Below are positions 1 through 6,302 of a stretch of DNA of 6,302 nt, piece by piece (within the stretch, counting starts at the first letter, position 1; the number at the start of each line of letters is the position of its first letter). The notes beneath the pieces were generated by a model. The model saw only the letters and a list, made by a program, of their open reading frames with translations, had not been told where the DNA came from and made no database searches. This DNA is from Marinospirillum sp. (lineage in GTDB: Bacteria; Pseudomonadota; Gammaproteobacteria; Pseudomonadales; Halomonadaceae), in assembly GCA_007116865.1 (NCBI GenBank), contig SKHR01000121.1, forward strand, positions 1 through 6,302, read 5' to 3'. The translations under genes were made by a program, and so were the position numbers.

Positions 1-1134
1 ATCGGCATCTGGGTCTGTTCCATAGCCGCCATTCTTTTTGCTTTCATTTATGGGCGAACGCGGATTTTACTCTCCGCGCTCTTGGTGACCAGCGCCTGGA
101 TACTGCTCAATCACGAAGTTCATCAACCGCTGCTCAATCATGACCGGGGTTATCTAGGGCCTGAGCTTTCCTATCTATTATTAAGCACGCTCTTGCCTCT
201 GGTCATCCTGATCAACAGCCTGTGGCGTGAACGCTTCCTTCAACTGCTCGACTTGATTTTGCGTGGAGCTTTTCTTGGCTGTTTTCTGCTGGTCTGGGTC
301 GCGATTGCCCAGCGCTTTCCCAGCGAGCTGCTGGCCTGGCTGTCCACCGTCCACTATGAAGCAGTTTTCATTGAGTCTTTAGGCCTTTCTCAAATCGCCT
401 TTTTCACGCTTACTTTTAGCAGCCTGCTTCTACTGCTACAGCAACTTTTCAACCCCCACCCTTTTTATGCAACCCAGCTATGCGGCCTGCTGGCCATTTG
501 CTTGGCTTTACCCCACTTTCTAACTCCGGGGCTGTTTGACCTTATTATTCTGACCACCCTGGGCTTGTTAATTGTCGCGCTGGTACAAGAAGGCCACCAG
601 ATGGCTTTTCGGGATGACCTGACCGGCCTGCCCGGACGCAGGGCCTTGAATGAACGCCTGGATCGTCTTGGCAGCCGCTACACCCTGGTCATGGGTGATG
701 TTGATCATTTTAAAAAGTTTAATGACACCCACGGTCATGACATGGGAGATGAGGTGCTGCGCATGGTGGCCAGCTATTTGCGTAAAACCAAGGGGGGTGC
801 CAAAGCTTATCGTTACGGCGGCGAGGAATTCACCCTGGTTTTTGCTGGCAAAACACCCGAGGAAGCCCTGCCATTCATCGAGCAAACACGTGAGGCCATC
901 GCGGCACACTCATTCCGTGCGCGCGACTCTGCCAAACGCCCCAGTGAAGACAAACTGGGTAAAAAACAGCGTGGCCAATCATCCGGCAAACCCATCAAGG
1001 TCACCATCAGCATGGGCGCTGCCGCACGCGGCCCTTCACTGGAAAATCCAGAAGCGGTGTTAAAAGCAGCCGACCAAGCGCTTTACAAGGCCAAAAAGGC
1101 TGGACGCAACCGCGTGCATTTGCATGCCAATTAA
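1..1134 (+). CDS. Membrane-bound GGDEF diguanylate cyclase, 5' partial
   Basis: Likely synthesises the second messenger c-di-GMP from two GTP at the inner membrane. The frame is open from base 1, with 377 codons visible and no ATG before the first hydrophobic stretch, so the true start lies upstream of the window. The TTG at 82 falls inside a membrane segment and is not a credible start. Numbering from base 1, about seven hydrophobic segments are seen near residues 1-18, 22-37, 56-75, 85-104, 132-150, 157-174 and 178-195. A cytoplasmic GGDEF domain follows (about 203-374). It has the DDLTGLPGRR opening, the metal-binding GDVDHFKKFND (Asp233) and an intact RYGGEEF signature at 273-277 (bases 817-831), so activity is expected. 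The product-inhibition motif RxxD is absent at its usual place; the matching positions are Lys264 and Ala267. A basic insertion lies at about 306-331. The sensor region matches no named domain I can identify; a 7TM sensor is possible. The next gene starts 12 bp downstream. Confidence 0.93.
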   Translation: MGIWVCSIAAILFAFIYGRTRILLSALLVTSAWILLNHEVHQPLLNHDRGYLGPELSYLLLSTLLPLVILINSLWRERFLQLLDLILRGAFLGCFLLVWVAIAQRFPSELLAWLSTVHYEAVFIESLGLSQIAFFTLTFSSLLLLLQQLFNPHPFYATQLCGLLAICLALPHFLTPGLFDLIILTTLGLLIVALVQEGHQMAFRDDLTGLPGRRALNERLDRLGSRYTLVMGDVDHFKKFNDTHGHDMGDEVLRMVASYLRKTKGGAKAYRYGGEEFTLVFAGKTPEEALPFIEQTREAIAAHSFRARDSAKRPSEDKLGKKQRGQSSGKPIKVTISMGAAARGPSLENPEAVLKAADQALYKAKKAGRNRVHLHAN

Positions 1135-1140
1135 GGTGGA
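1133..1140 (+). promoter_or_regulatory. Ribosome binding site for the SRAP-like gene
   Basis: AAGGTGGA overlaps the stop codon of the GGDEF gene and lies 6 nt before the TTG at 1147. This spacing supports TTG as the start rather than the in-frame ATG at 1171. The overlap with the upstream stop suggests translational coupling of the two genes. Confidence 0.7.
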
Positions 1141-1146
1141 ACACCC

Positions 1147-1824
1147 TTGTCTGGACGCTTGATCGTGACACCGATGAATCTCGCCCTGGAAACCGGGCTG
1201 GATTTAAACCTGCGCGCAAACCTGGTGACCGGATTCAATCTGGCACCCACCAGGCACCTCGCCATCCTGCGCCACCCATCGGATCAGACCTGTGTTGACC
1301 AGGCTTTTTGGAGTTACACACCCACGGGTTTGAAAAATCTGGCACAGGCACCCTATGTCTTGCGGGCAGAGTCCCTTGAGGACAACCCCTTCTGTTGCAA
1401 AACCTGGGCACAGACGACCTGCTTGATTCCAGTGACCGGCTTTTACTTATGGCAGCAGGGTGCAAAAAAGAAAACGCCTTTTGCTGTCCGCCGACCCGAT
1501 AATCGGCCATTTTTTTTGGCCGGACTGTGGACAACCTACCGGATCTCTTCCAATCAGACACAGTTGAGCTTTGCACTGATCAATCGCTGTGCCGAGAGCT
1601 GGCTACAACCGATTCATTCGCGCACACCGGTCATCCTCTCAACTGAGTCTATCCGTTACTGGCTGGACCCAGACGCTCCCCACATTACAAAAAAACAGAT
1701 CCTGCAGCAGCCCGACCCAGTATTAGAAGTTTTTCCTGTAGGAAGTCGCGTCAACGACCCCGACATCAATGAAAGCAGTCTGACTCAGCCACTGACCGCA
1801 CAAAAATTTCGACGTGGAACTTAG
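1147..1824 (+). CDS. Divergent SRAP (YedK/HMCES, DUF159) family protein lacking catalytic Cys2
   Basis: This is a 225-residue protein, close to E. coli YedK in length. SRAP proteins shield abasic sites in ssDNA by forming a thiazolidine crosslink through Cys2 after the initiator Met is removed. The TTG start has a good ribosome binding site and puts the family's N-terminal GR at residues 3-4 (MSGR against MCGR), so I chose it over the ATG at 1171. Recognisable landmarks in order are FNLAP (30-34, YedK YNVAP), FWSYTP (54-59, YedK FWGYAP), LRAES (72-76, YedK ARVET), GFYLW (98-102, YedK GWFEW), IHSRTPVIL (156-164, YedK IHDRRPLVL) and FPVGSRVND (196-204). By alignment from memory, Cys2 is Ser2, Asn75 is Val71 and Glu105 is Leu101, while His160 is kept as His157. 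The canonical crosslinking chemistry is therefore probably lost, although the frame is intact and the fold seems kept. By eye it is somewhat more AT-rich than its neighbours, with runs of T8 and A7. The function is unknown; a DNA-binding or regulatory role is only inferred. Confidence 0.85.
   Translation: MSGRLIVTPMNLALETGLDLNLRANLVTGFNLAPTRHLAILRHPSDQTCVDQAFWSYTPTGLKNLAQAPYVLRAESLEDNPFCCKTWAQTTCLIPVTGFYLWQQGAKKKTPFAVRRPDNRPFFLAGLWTTYRISSNQTQLSFALINRCAESWLQPIHSRTPVILSTESIRYWLDPDAPHITKKQILQQPDPVLEVFPVGSRVNDPDINESSLTQPLTAQKFRRGT
1504..1522 (+). repeat. Small hairpin with an all-T loop inside the SRAP-like gene
   Basis: CGGCCA (1504-1509) and TGGCCG (1517-1522) are perfect inverted repeats separated by seven T, giving a run of eight T (1510-1517). 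It lies inside the coding sequence and encodes Pro-Phe-Phe-Leu-Ala. It does not look like an intrinsic terminator because the T run is in the loop, not after the stem. It is probably incidental to the codons used. Confidence 0.5.
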
Positions 1825-1866
1825 ACCTTGAACGCTAGGACTAAGCTTCTTTTAACGCATACTTTT

Positions 1867-1871
1867 GGAAG
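1867..1871 (+). promoter_or_regulatory. Ribosome binding site for the M16 protease
   Basis: GGAAG lies 4 nt before the ATG at 1876. It supports that ATG as the start instead of the in-frame TTG at 1828, which would put 16 polar and charged residues ahead of the lipoprotein signal peptide. Confidence 0.6.
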
Positions 1872-1875
1872 TGAT

Positions 1876-4647
1876 ATGCCACGATTCAACCCTGCTCTAT
1901 GTTTGCTGATCAGTGCTCTGTTTTTGCTGGGATGCAGCGAACGCTTCATCACACCTCACCCGGAACCCGAGCCACAAACACCCATCACGGCACCCACGGA
2001 TCAACGCGAATATCGTGCTCAAACCCTTGATAACGGCCTCCAGGTTTTACTCATCAGTGACCCCCTGGCGGAAAAAGCAGCGGCTTCTATGAATGTGGCC
2101 GCAGGTAGCTGGCATGAGCCAGATGAATGGCCGGGGTTGGCGCATTTTCTTGAGCACATGCTGTTTTTAGGCACTGAGCTTTATCCACAACCGGATGCCT
2201 ATCAGCAGTTTATTCGCCAGCATGGCGGGCGATTTAATGCCTTCACTGCACCGCGTGATACCAACTATTTTTTTGATATTCGTGCTGAACATCTTGAAGG
2301 CGCTCTAAGCCAGTTTTCACGATTTTTTATCGACCCACTGTTCACCCCGGGCTATGTGGCGCGTGAGGTTCAGGCCGTTCATGCAGAATGGAGCTCAACC
2401 CTGCAAGATGATGGTCGCCGCCGTTTTGCAGCGCTGCGTGAAGCTCTCAACCCTGAGCACCCTGCCTCACGTTTTAGCGCAGGCAATCGCGATTCACTGG
2501 ATGTCAGCAGCCCGGAGCTGATTCCAGCCATGCGCCAGTTTCATGAAGACTATTACCATCCTGATCGGATGAGCCTGGTGATTTTCGGCCCCCAGTCGCT
2601 CGACACACTGGCGCAGTATGTGGCGCGCTTTTTCACCGAGCTACCCCAACGCGCCAGTCAGGCAGATCCCCACTGGCCCAGCCTGGTCAGTGAGCAGGCA
2701 CTGCCAAAAATGCTTGAGGTTCGCCCGCTGCGTGAAACCTACGTATTACAGCTGCACTTCCCCATTCGTGACCCCCAGGCAGACTACCGCGACAAACCGC
2801 TGGAATATCTGTCCCACCTGATCACCCACGAAGCCGAAGGTAGCCTGTTGGCGCAACTCCGGGCACTCGGCTGGGTGCAGCAAATGTTTGCCGGCGGGCA
2901 GATGGGTGACGGAGAAAACGCACTTTTCACCATCAGCTTTGAACTCACCCCGGAAGGGGATCAACACCTGGATCAGATTGAAGCCACCCTTTTCGCCTGG
3001 CTGGCAAAAATTGAGCAGCAGGGCATTGAGGCCTGGCGTTTTGATGAGCTTCGCCAACTGGCTGAGCTGGCTTTCAATGACCGTGAAACCCCAGACCCCA
3101 GCCGTGAAGTGACCCATCTGTCGATGCGCCTGCGTCACCTACCGCCGGCAGACTGGCTCCGAAGCGCTTATCTTTTTGCTGAGTTCAATCCGTCACTGAT
3201 CCACCATTACCTGCAGGCCTTGACACCCGACAAGCGCCTGCGCGTTCGTACCAGCCCAGCCGTTGAAACCACACAGACGGCCCCCTGGTTACCCGTTGAA
3301 TATCAGATTTCACCGTTAAGCCAAACCCTTAAGCAGGAGTCGCCCATCACCCAGTGGCGTTTACCACCGGCCAACCCGTTTATTCCCAGTGAGCTGGCAT
3401 TGCTGGACGAACCCAAAGATGAGCAGCCCAGGCTGATCCTGCAACGTCCTGGGCTGGCGGTTTGGCAGGGCGTTGATGATCGCTTTTCCAGCCCCAGAGC
3501 CCAGGTTCACCTGTCACTGCAAAACCCCGAAGTGCTGCACCAGCTTGATCAGCGACTGCTCGCCCGTTTGGCGGCTGAGTGGCTGGATGAAGCGCTCAGC
3601 GAAACCCTGTATTTTGCTGGCATGGCGGGAACCCACCTGAGTATCGATTCAGGCAGCCGGGGTTTGAGCTTTACTTTAAGTGGTTATCAACAAAATCAGG
3701 CTCGCTTGCTGCAAGCGGTACTGGAAGCCATGCAAACCCCTGAGTCCAACCCTGCTCGTTTTGAGCGACTCAAAAACCGCCTGCTGCGTTCACTCAACAA
3801 TCAAAAGCAGGATCGCCTGCCTCAGCTACTGGTGCGCCAACTCTATCAACAAGCCATGACCCCTTTTTGGTCATTAGATGCCCAGATTGAGCAACTGGAA
3901 AGCCTGACTGAAGCGGACCTCGCTGACTTCTTCCAGCGCTTCCCTCAGGCACTGCATGTGCAAATGCTTGGCTGGGGACAAATCAGTGAATCCCAACTCC
4001 TCACCCTGGTCGAAACTCTGGAAGCACACCTGCCCAGCCAGGCGGCGGATTCCGTGCCCCTGCCACAGATTCGCGAGCTTTCTCAAGCAACGAACTCTGT
4101 TTCCCTGGCCGGCTTGCATAATGATCATGGCATTCTGACCTACTGGCAGGGTGGTACGGATCTGGCCGATGAAGCGCTTCTGCGACTGATCGCCCAGCTG
4201 CAATCGAGTGAGTTTTTTCACCAACTAAGAACTGAGCAACAACTGGGTTATGCGGTTTTTGCAGACTATCTGCCGCTGCTCAACCAGGCTGGACTGTTCT
4301 ATTTTGTGCAGTCACCGGAAGCAGACCCGGCTCAACTCGATAACGCGGTAGAGCAGTTTCTCAATGGAGAGGTCGAGCGTCTCACACAGCTGACACCGGA
4401 AGCATTTGCCGAACATCAGGCCAGCCTGGTGCAGCAACTGCGTCAGCCGCCACAACGCCTGGCCCAAGCGGCTGAACGCCACTGGCAGGAAATCCTGCAT
4501 CAGCGTTATGCGTTTGATCGGCGTGAAGCGGTGGCGCAGTGGGTGGAAAAGGTGACTCAAGCTGAGCTAGTGAGCGCCTATCAGCGCTGGCTCAATCCTG
4601 AGCGCCAAGGACTCAGGATCAAACACCAGGCCAGCGAAGCCGATTGA
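1876..4647 (+). CDS. M16A zinc metalloprotease (pitrilysin/insulinase family), predicted lipoprotein
   Basis: This 923-residue protein is close in size to E. coli protease III (about 960). The family degrades peptides and small unfolded proteins inside a closed chamber. The ATG at 1876 yields a lipoprotein signal peptide: hydrophobic residues 8-18, then the lipobox LLGC with Cys20. Ser at position +2 predicts Lol sorting to the outer membrane, facing the periplasm. A proline-rich linker follows (about 28-42). The inverted zinc motif HFLEH is at 90-94 (bases 2143-2157): His90 and His94 bind zinc and Glu93 is catalytic. The third ligand is Glu171 in VHAEW, exactly 76 residues after His94 as in pitrilysin. 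The C-terminal half is catalytically silent but keeps the substrate-binding pair Arg785 and Tyr792 in LRTEQQLGYAVF, matching human IDE Arg824 and Tyr831. All four M16 domains appear present, so the enzyme should be active. The gene starts 51 bp after the SRAP-like gene and could share its transcript. The substrate is not evident. Confidence 0.94.
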   Translation: MPRFNPALCLLISALFLLGCSERFITPHPEPEPQTPITAPTDQREYRAQTLDNGLQVLLISDPLAEKAAASMNVAAGSWHEPDEWPGLAHFLEHMLFLGTELYPQPDAYQQFIRQHGGRFNAFTAPRDTNYFFDIRAEHLEGALSQFSRFFIDPLFTPGYVAREVQAVHAEWSSTLQDDGRRRFAALREALNPEHPASRFSAGNRDSLDVSSPELIPAMRQFHEDYYHPDRMSLVIFGPQSLDTLAQYVARFFTELPQRASQADPHWPSLVSEQALPKMLEVRPLRETYVLQLHFPIRDPQADYRDKPLEYLSHLITHEAEGSLLAQLRALGWVQQMFAGGQMGDGENALFTISFELTPEGDQHLDQIEATLFAWLAKIEQQGIEAWRFDELRQLAELAFNDRETPDPSREVTHLSMRLRHLPPADWLRSAYLFAEFNPSLIHHYLQALTPDKRLRVRTSPAVETTQTAPWLPVEYQISPLSQTLKQESPITQWRLPPANPFIPSELALLDEPKDEQPRLILQRPGLAVWQGVDDRFSSPRAQVHLSLQNPEVLHQLDQRLLARLAAEWLDEALSETLYFAGMAGTHLSIDSGSRGLSFTLSGYQQNQARLLQAVLEAMQTPESNPARFERLKNRLLRSLNNQKQDRLPQLLVRQLYQQAMTPFWSLDAQIEQLESLTEADLADFFQRFPQALHVQMLGWGQISESQLLTLVETLEAHLPSQAADSVPLPQIRELSQATNSVSLAGLHNDHGILTYWQGGTDLADEALLRLIAQLQSSEFFHQLRTEQQLGYAVFADYLPLLNQAGLFYFVQSPEADPAQLDNAVEQFLNGEVERLTQLTPEAFAEHQASLVQQLRQPPQRLAQAAERHWQEILHQRYAFDRREAVAQWVEKVTQAELVSAYQRWLNPERQGLRIKHQASEAD

Positions 4648-4650
4648 TCA
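4645..4650. other. Palindromic TGATCA holding both convergent stop codons
   Basis: The TGA of the protease (4645-4647) abuts the TGA of sbcB read on the other strand (4648-4650). The two convergent genes have no intergenic base between them, and no hairpin with a T run is seen here, so transcripts from either side probably run into the opposite gene. The site also contains a GATC. Confidence 0.9.
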
Positions 4651-6111
4651 ATAGCCTTCCATACACTGAATCGGCAAAATAGACTCAACGTGCAGCTGCA
4701 GTTCTCCTAATAAAAACAGCTGCTGCTCGTTGAGCCCTTCACTTACCAAAGCCTGAAGCCGTGCTTCCAGCTGCTTCAGCGTGATTGAAGCGAGGCGGGT
4801 TGACTGCATGCGCTGCCAGCGATACTCATCCCAGCGCTCCATTTCATGGGTTGCCAGGGTCTCCGGCCAGTTTCTGGCACGGTAGCGAAACAGCATTTCA
4901 TCCAGACGCGGATCATTAAATACCGGCACCCACTCAGCCAGATCCAGTGGATCCATCTGACGCAGCTGTTCAAATTGGCGTTTATCCTGATCGCTAAAAA
5001 ACGGTCCACTGTAGAGCATTAAGTCCGGATCGGTTTCTGCCACCGGCGCATCCTTGAAGAGTTCAGGCAAACGCTGCGACCACTGCTGTCCTTGTGGAGT
5101 CAGCAGGGTTTTCCAGTGGCGCTCCTGCGCGGCCAGATCCAAACCCAGGCGCTCGGCGGTGGCCGAGTCCATGGTTTTAACCGGAAACAGCACCGGGCAG
5201 CGATTTTTGTGGATGAGCTTGATCGGCAAACGAGACAGGCCTTCGGCAGCCAGGGTCTCGGTGGTTGAAAACAGCTGGTGCTTCCATTGCTCTACCGATC
5301 CTTCAAAAAAGGCCAGCGGATCCTGGGACAAATCATAGGCCAGCACCGCATTGGGATTGCTGGGGTGATCCACCAAGGGTAACACCAGGGTGGTACAGCC
5401 CTGACTGGCCGGGTAGCGGCTGGACACATGCACCAAGGGTGTTTGCAGCGCCGGTTGCAGCCACTGGCTCACCGCCGCTTTGGTCCGATGCTGCAACACA
5501 TAATCAAACAAACGTGGCTGCGCCTTGCGAATCAGACGTGCCAGGCTGATGGTGGCACGCACATCTGCCAGGGCATCGTGCGCCGCTTCACCATGGGTGA
5601 TGCCGTTTGCGCGGGTCAGGTCTTCCAAACGAAAACTCGTTGAGCCATCTTCACGCTTGGGCCACTCGATCCCCTCCGGGCGTAATGCATGAACTGCACG
5701 CACCAGATCGATCAAATCCCAGCGCGAATTGCCCTGCTGCCATTCACGTGCATAGGGATCAATAAAGTTGCGGTAAAACAGGTGGCGAGTGACTTCATCA
5801 TCAAAGCGCAGGGAGTTATAACCCAGTGTGCAGGTACCAGGCTGGCTCATCAGCGCCTGGATTCGCTGGGCGAACGCAGCCTCGGTCAGTCCTTCACGTC
5901 GAGCATGTTGGGGAGTGATGCCGGTGATCAGCACTGCATCGGGCTGAGGCAGATAATCATCCGCGGGCTGGCAGTAGAACATCTCGGCCTCACCCACTTC
6001 ATTCAGCTCGGCATCAGTCCAGACGGCAGCAAACTGGCAGGGCCGATCCCGTCGCGGATCCGCCCCAAAGGTTTCATAATCATGCCACAAAAAACGTAGT
6101 GGTTGACTCAT
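4648..6111 (-). CDS. sbcB: Exodeoxyribonuclease I
   Basis: ExoI degrades ssDNA processively 3' to 5', releasing mononucleotides, and acts in recombination, mismatch repair and ssDNA end trimming together with SSB. The protein has 487 residues against 475 in E. coli and aligns from end to end by recall. The N-terminal DEDDh exonuclease domain (about 5-200) has motif I in FLWHDYETFG (Asp11, Glu13), motif II in GYNSLRFDDEVTR (Asp104) and motif III in AHDALADV (His178, Asp183). These match E. coli Asp15, Glu17, Asp108, His181 and Asp186, so it should be active. The middle SH3-like part (about 200-350) contains PLVHVSSRYPA and IHKNRCPVLFPV. The C-terminal helical domain has SGPFFSDQD and FRYRARNWPETL; ExoI binds the SSB tail through its C-terminal part. 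The ATG lies 14 bp after the minE stop, so the two are probably cotranscribed. Confidence 0.97.
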   Translation of the reverse strand: MSQPLRFLWHDYETFGADPRRDRPCQFAAVWTDAELNEVGEAEMFYCQPADDYLPQPDAVLITGITPQHARREGLTEAAFAQRIQALMSQPGTCTLGYNSLRFDDEVTRHLFYRNFIDPYAREWQQGNSRWDLIDLVRAVHALRPEGIEWPKREDGSTSFRLEDLTRANGITHGEAAHDALADVRATISLARLIRKAQPRLFDYVLQHRTKAAVSQWLQPALQTPLVHVSSRYPASQGCTTLVLPLVDHPSNPNAVLAYDLSQDPLAFFEGSVEQWKHQLFSTTETLAAEGLSRLPIKLIHKNRCPVLFPVKTMDSATAERLGLDLAAQERHWKTLLTPQGQQWSQRLPELFKDAPVAETDPDLMLYSGPFFSDQDKRQFEQLRQMDPLDLAEWVPVFNDPRLDEMLFRYRARNWPETLATHEMERWDEYRWQRMQSTRLASITLKQLEARLQALVSEGLNEQQLFLLGELQLHVESILPIQCMEGY

Positions 6112-6115
6112 GCCT

Positions 6116-6121
6116 CTCCCC
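6116..6121 (-). promoter_or_regulatory. Ribosome binding site for sbcB
   Basis: Read on the minus strand, GGGGAG lies 4 nt before the sbcB ATG, in the 14-bp gap after minE. It supports this start and translation of sbcB from the minE message. Confidence 0.55.
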
Positions 6122-6125
6122 AGGC

Positions 6126-6302
6126 TTAGCGCAGGCTGGGTTTGTGATCCGCCTGTTCGGCAAAGGTCACATTGATCTCAAGAATTGACTCCCGATCACT
6201 GCGCTCCAGTTGAACTCTGACTTGATCCATATTGATCGAAACATAGCGTTTAACAACATCCAGCAAATCCTGCTGCATGCGTGGCAGAAACTCAGGCTGC
6301 CC
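6126..6302 (-). CDS. minE: Cell division topological specificity factor MinE, N-terminus missing
   Basis: MinE stimulates the MinD ATPase at the membrane and drives pole-to-pole oscillation of MinCD, restricting FtsZ rings to midcell. The last 58 codons and the TAA stop are in the window; the frame runs out at the right edge. The visible part covers the topological specificity region, aligned with E. coli MinE from about residue 34: EFLPRMQQDLLDVVKRYVSI against [20 protein letters not shown], then VRVQLERSD and SILEINVTF against VTVQLEQKD and SILELNVTL. About 30 N-terminal residues, including the membrane-targeting helix and part of the MinD-binding segment, must lie beyond the window. minC and minD would be expected just upstream of it, outside the window. 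The gene is followed 14 bp later by sbcB. Confidence 0.93.
   Translation of the reverse strand, partial: GQPEFLPRMQQDLLDVVKRYVSINMDQVRVQLERSDRESILEINVTFAEQADHKPSLR

Noticed and set aside
82..84. TTG as start of the GGDEF protein
   Set aside because: The frame is open back to base 1 and encodes another membrane segment, and the TTG lies within a hydrophobic stretch.
1147..1824. SRAP-like gene as a pseudogene
   Set aside because: The reading frame is intact, the length is normal and the structural motifs are kept; only the catalytic residues are changed.
1828..1856. Possible promoter TTGAAC - 17 bp - TTTAAC before the protease
   Set aside because: Each hexamer matches only four of six consensus bases, and the leader would begin just before the ribosome binding site; not strong enough to annotate.
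1828..1875. N-terminal extension of the M16 protease from TTG 1828
   Set aside because: It would add 16 residues before a clean lipoprotein signal peptide, and the ATG at 1876 has its own ribosome binding site.
2746..4560. Minus-strand open frames opposite the protease
   Set aside because: They overlap the conserved M16 coding frame and carry no recognisable motifs.
5371..5440. Direct repeat CACCAAGGGT seen twice in sbcB
   Set aside because: It is only 10 bp, occurs in two copies at irregular spacing, and is explained by coding sequence; not a CRISPR or operator array.
5054..6099. Plus-strand open frames opposite sbcB
   Set aside because: They are antisense to a well-conserved gene, and their translations resemble no protein family; they are shadows of the sbcB codons.

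Overview
The window looks like chromosomal DNA from a gammaproteobacterium of moderate GC content. The ExoI protein (SbcB) aligns with the E. coli enzyme nearly end to end by recall. The partial MinE and the pitrilysin-type M16 protease are also of gammaproteobacterial type. No mobile element, tRNA, rRNA or CRISPR array is visible, and coding density is almost complete. The genus cannot be fixed from the sequence; a marine or Oceanospirillales-like lineage is only a guess.

Layout: three genes read rightward. The first is a membrane-bound GGDEF diguanylate cyclase whose 5' end lies outside the window (1-1134). The second is an SRAP/YedK (DUF159) family protein starting at a TTG codon only 12 bp later (1147-1824). 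The third is a large M16A (pitrilysin/insulinase) zinc protease predicted to be a lipoprotein (1876-4647). Two genes read leftward from the right edge: the C-terminal two thirds of minE (6126-6302) and, 14 bp downstream, sbcB for exodeoxyribonuclease I (4648-6111). The protease and sbcB converge with zero bases between them; their stop codons together form the palindrome TGATCA.

How the genes work together: minE and sbcB look like one transcription unit, linking division-site placement to a 3'-5' ssDNA exonuclease. The GGDEF and SRAP genes are probably cotranscribed, with the protease possibly reading through from the same message. SRAP proteins act on abasic sites in ssDNA and ExoI degrades ssDNA, so two ssDNA-related genes flank the protease, but no direct cooperation is shown.

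The most notable feature is the SRAP protein. Its fold motifs are retained and its frame is intact, but three of the four known YedK active-site residues are changed: Cys2 to Ser, Asn75 to Val and Glu105 to Leu. Only the histidine equivalent to His160 remains. It is probably not a conventional abasic-site crosslinker and may represent a divergent SRAP branch with another role.
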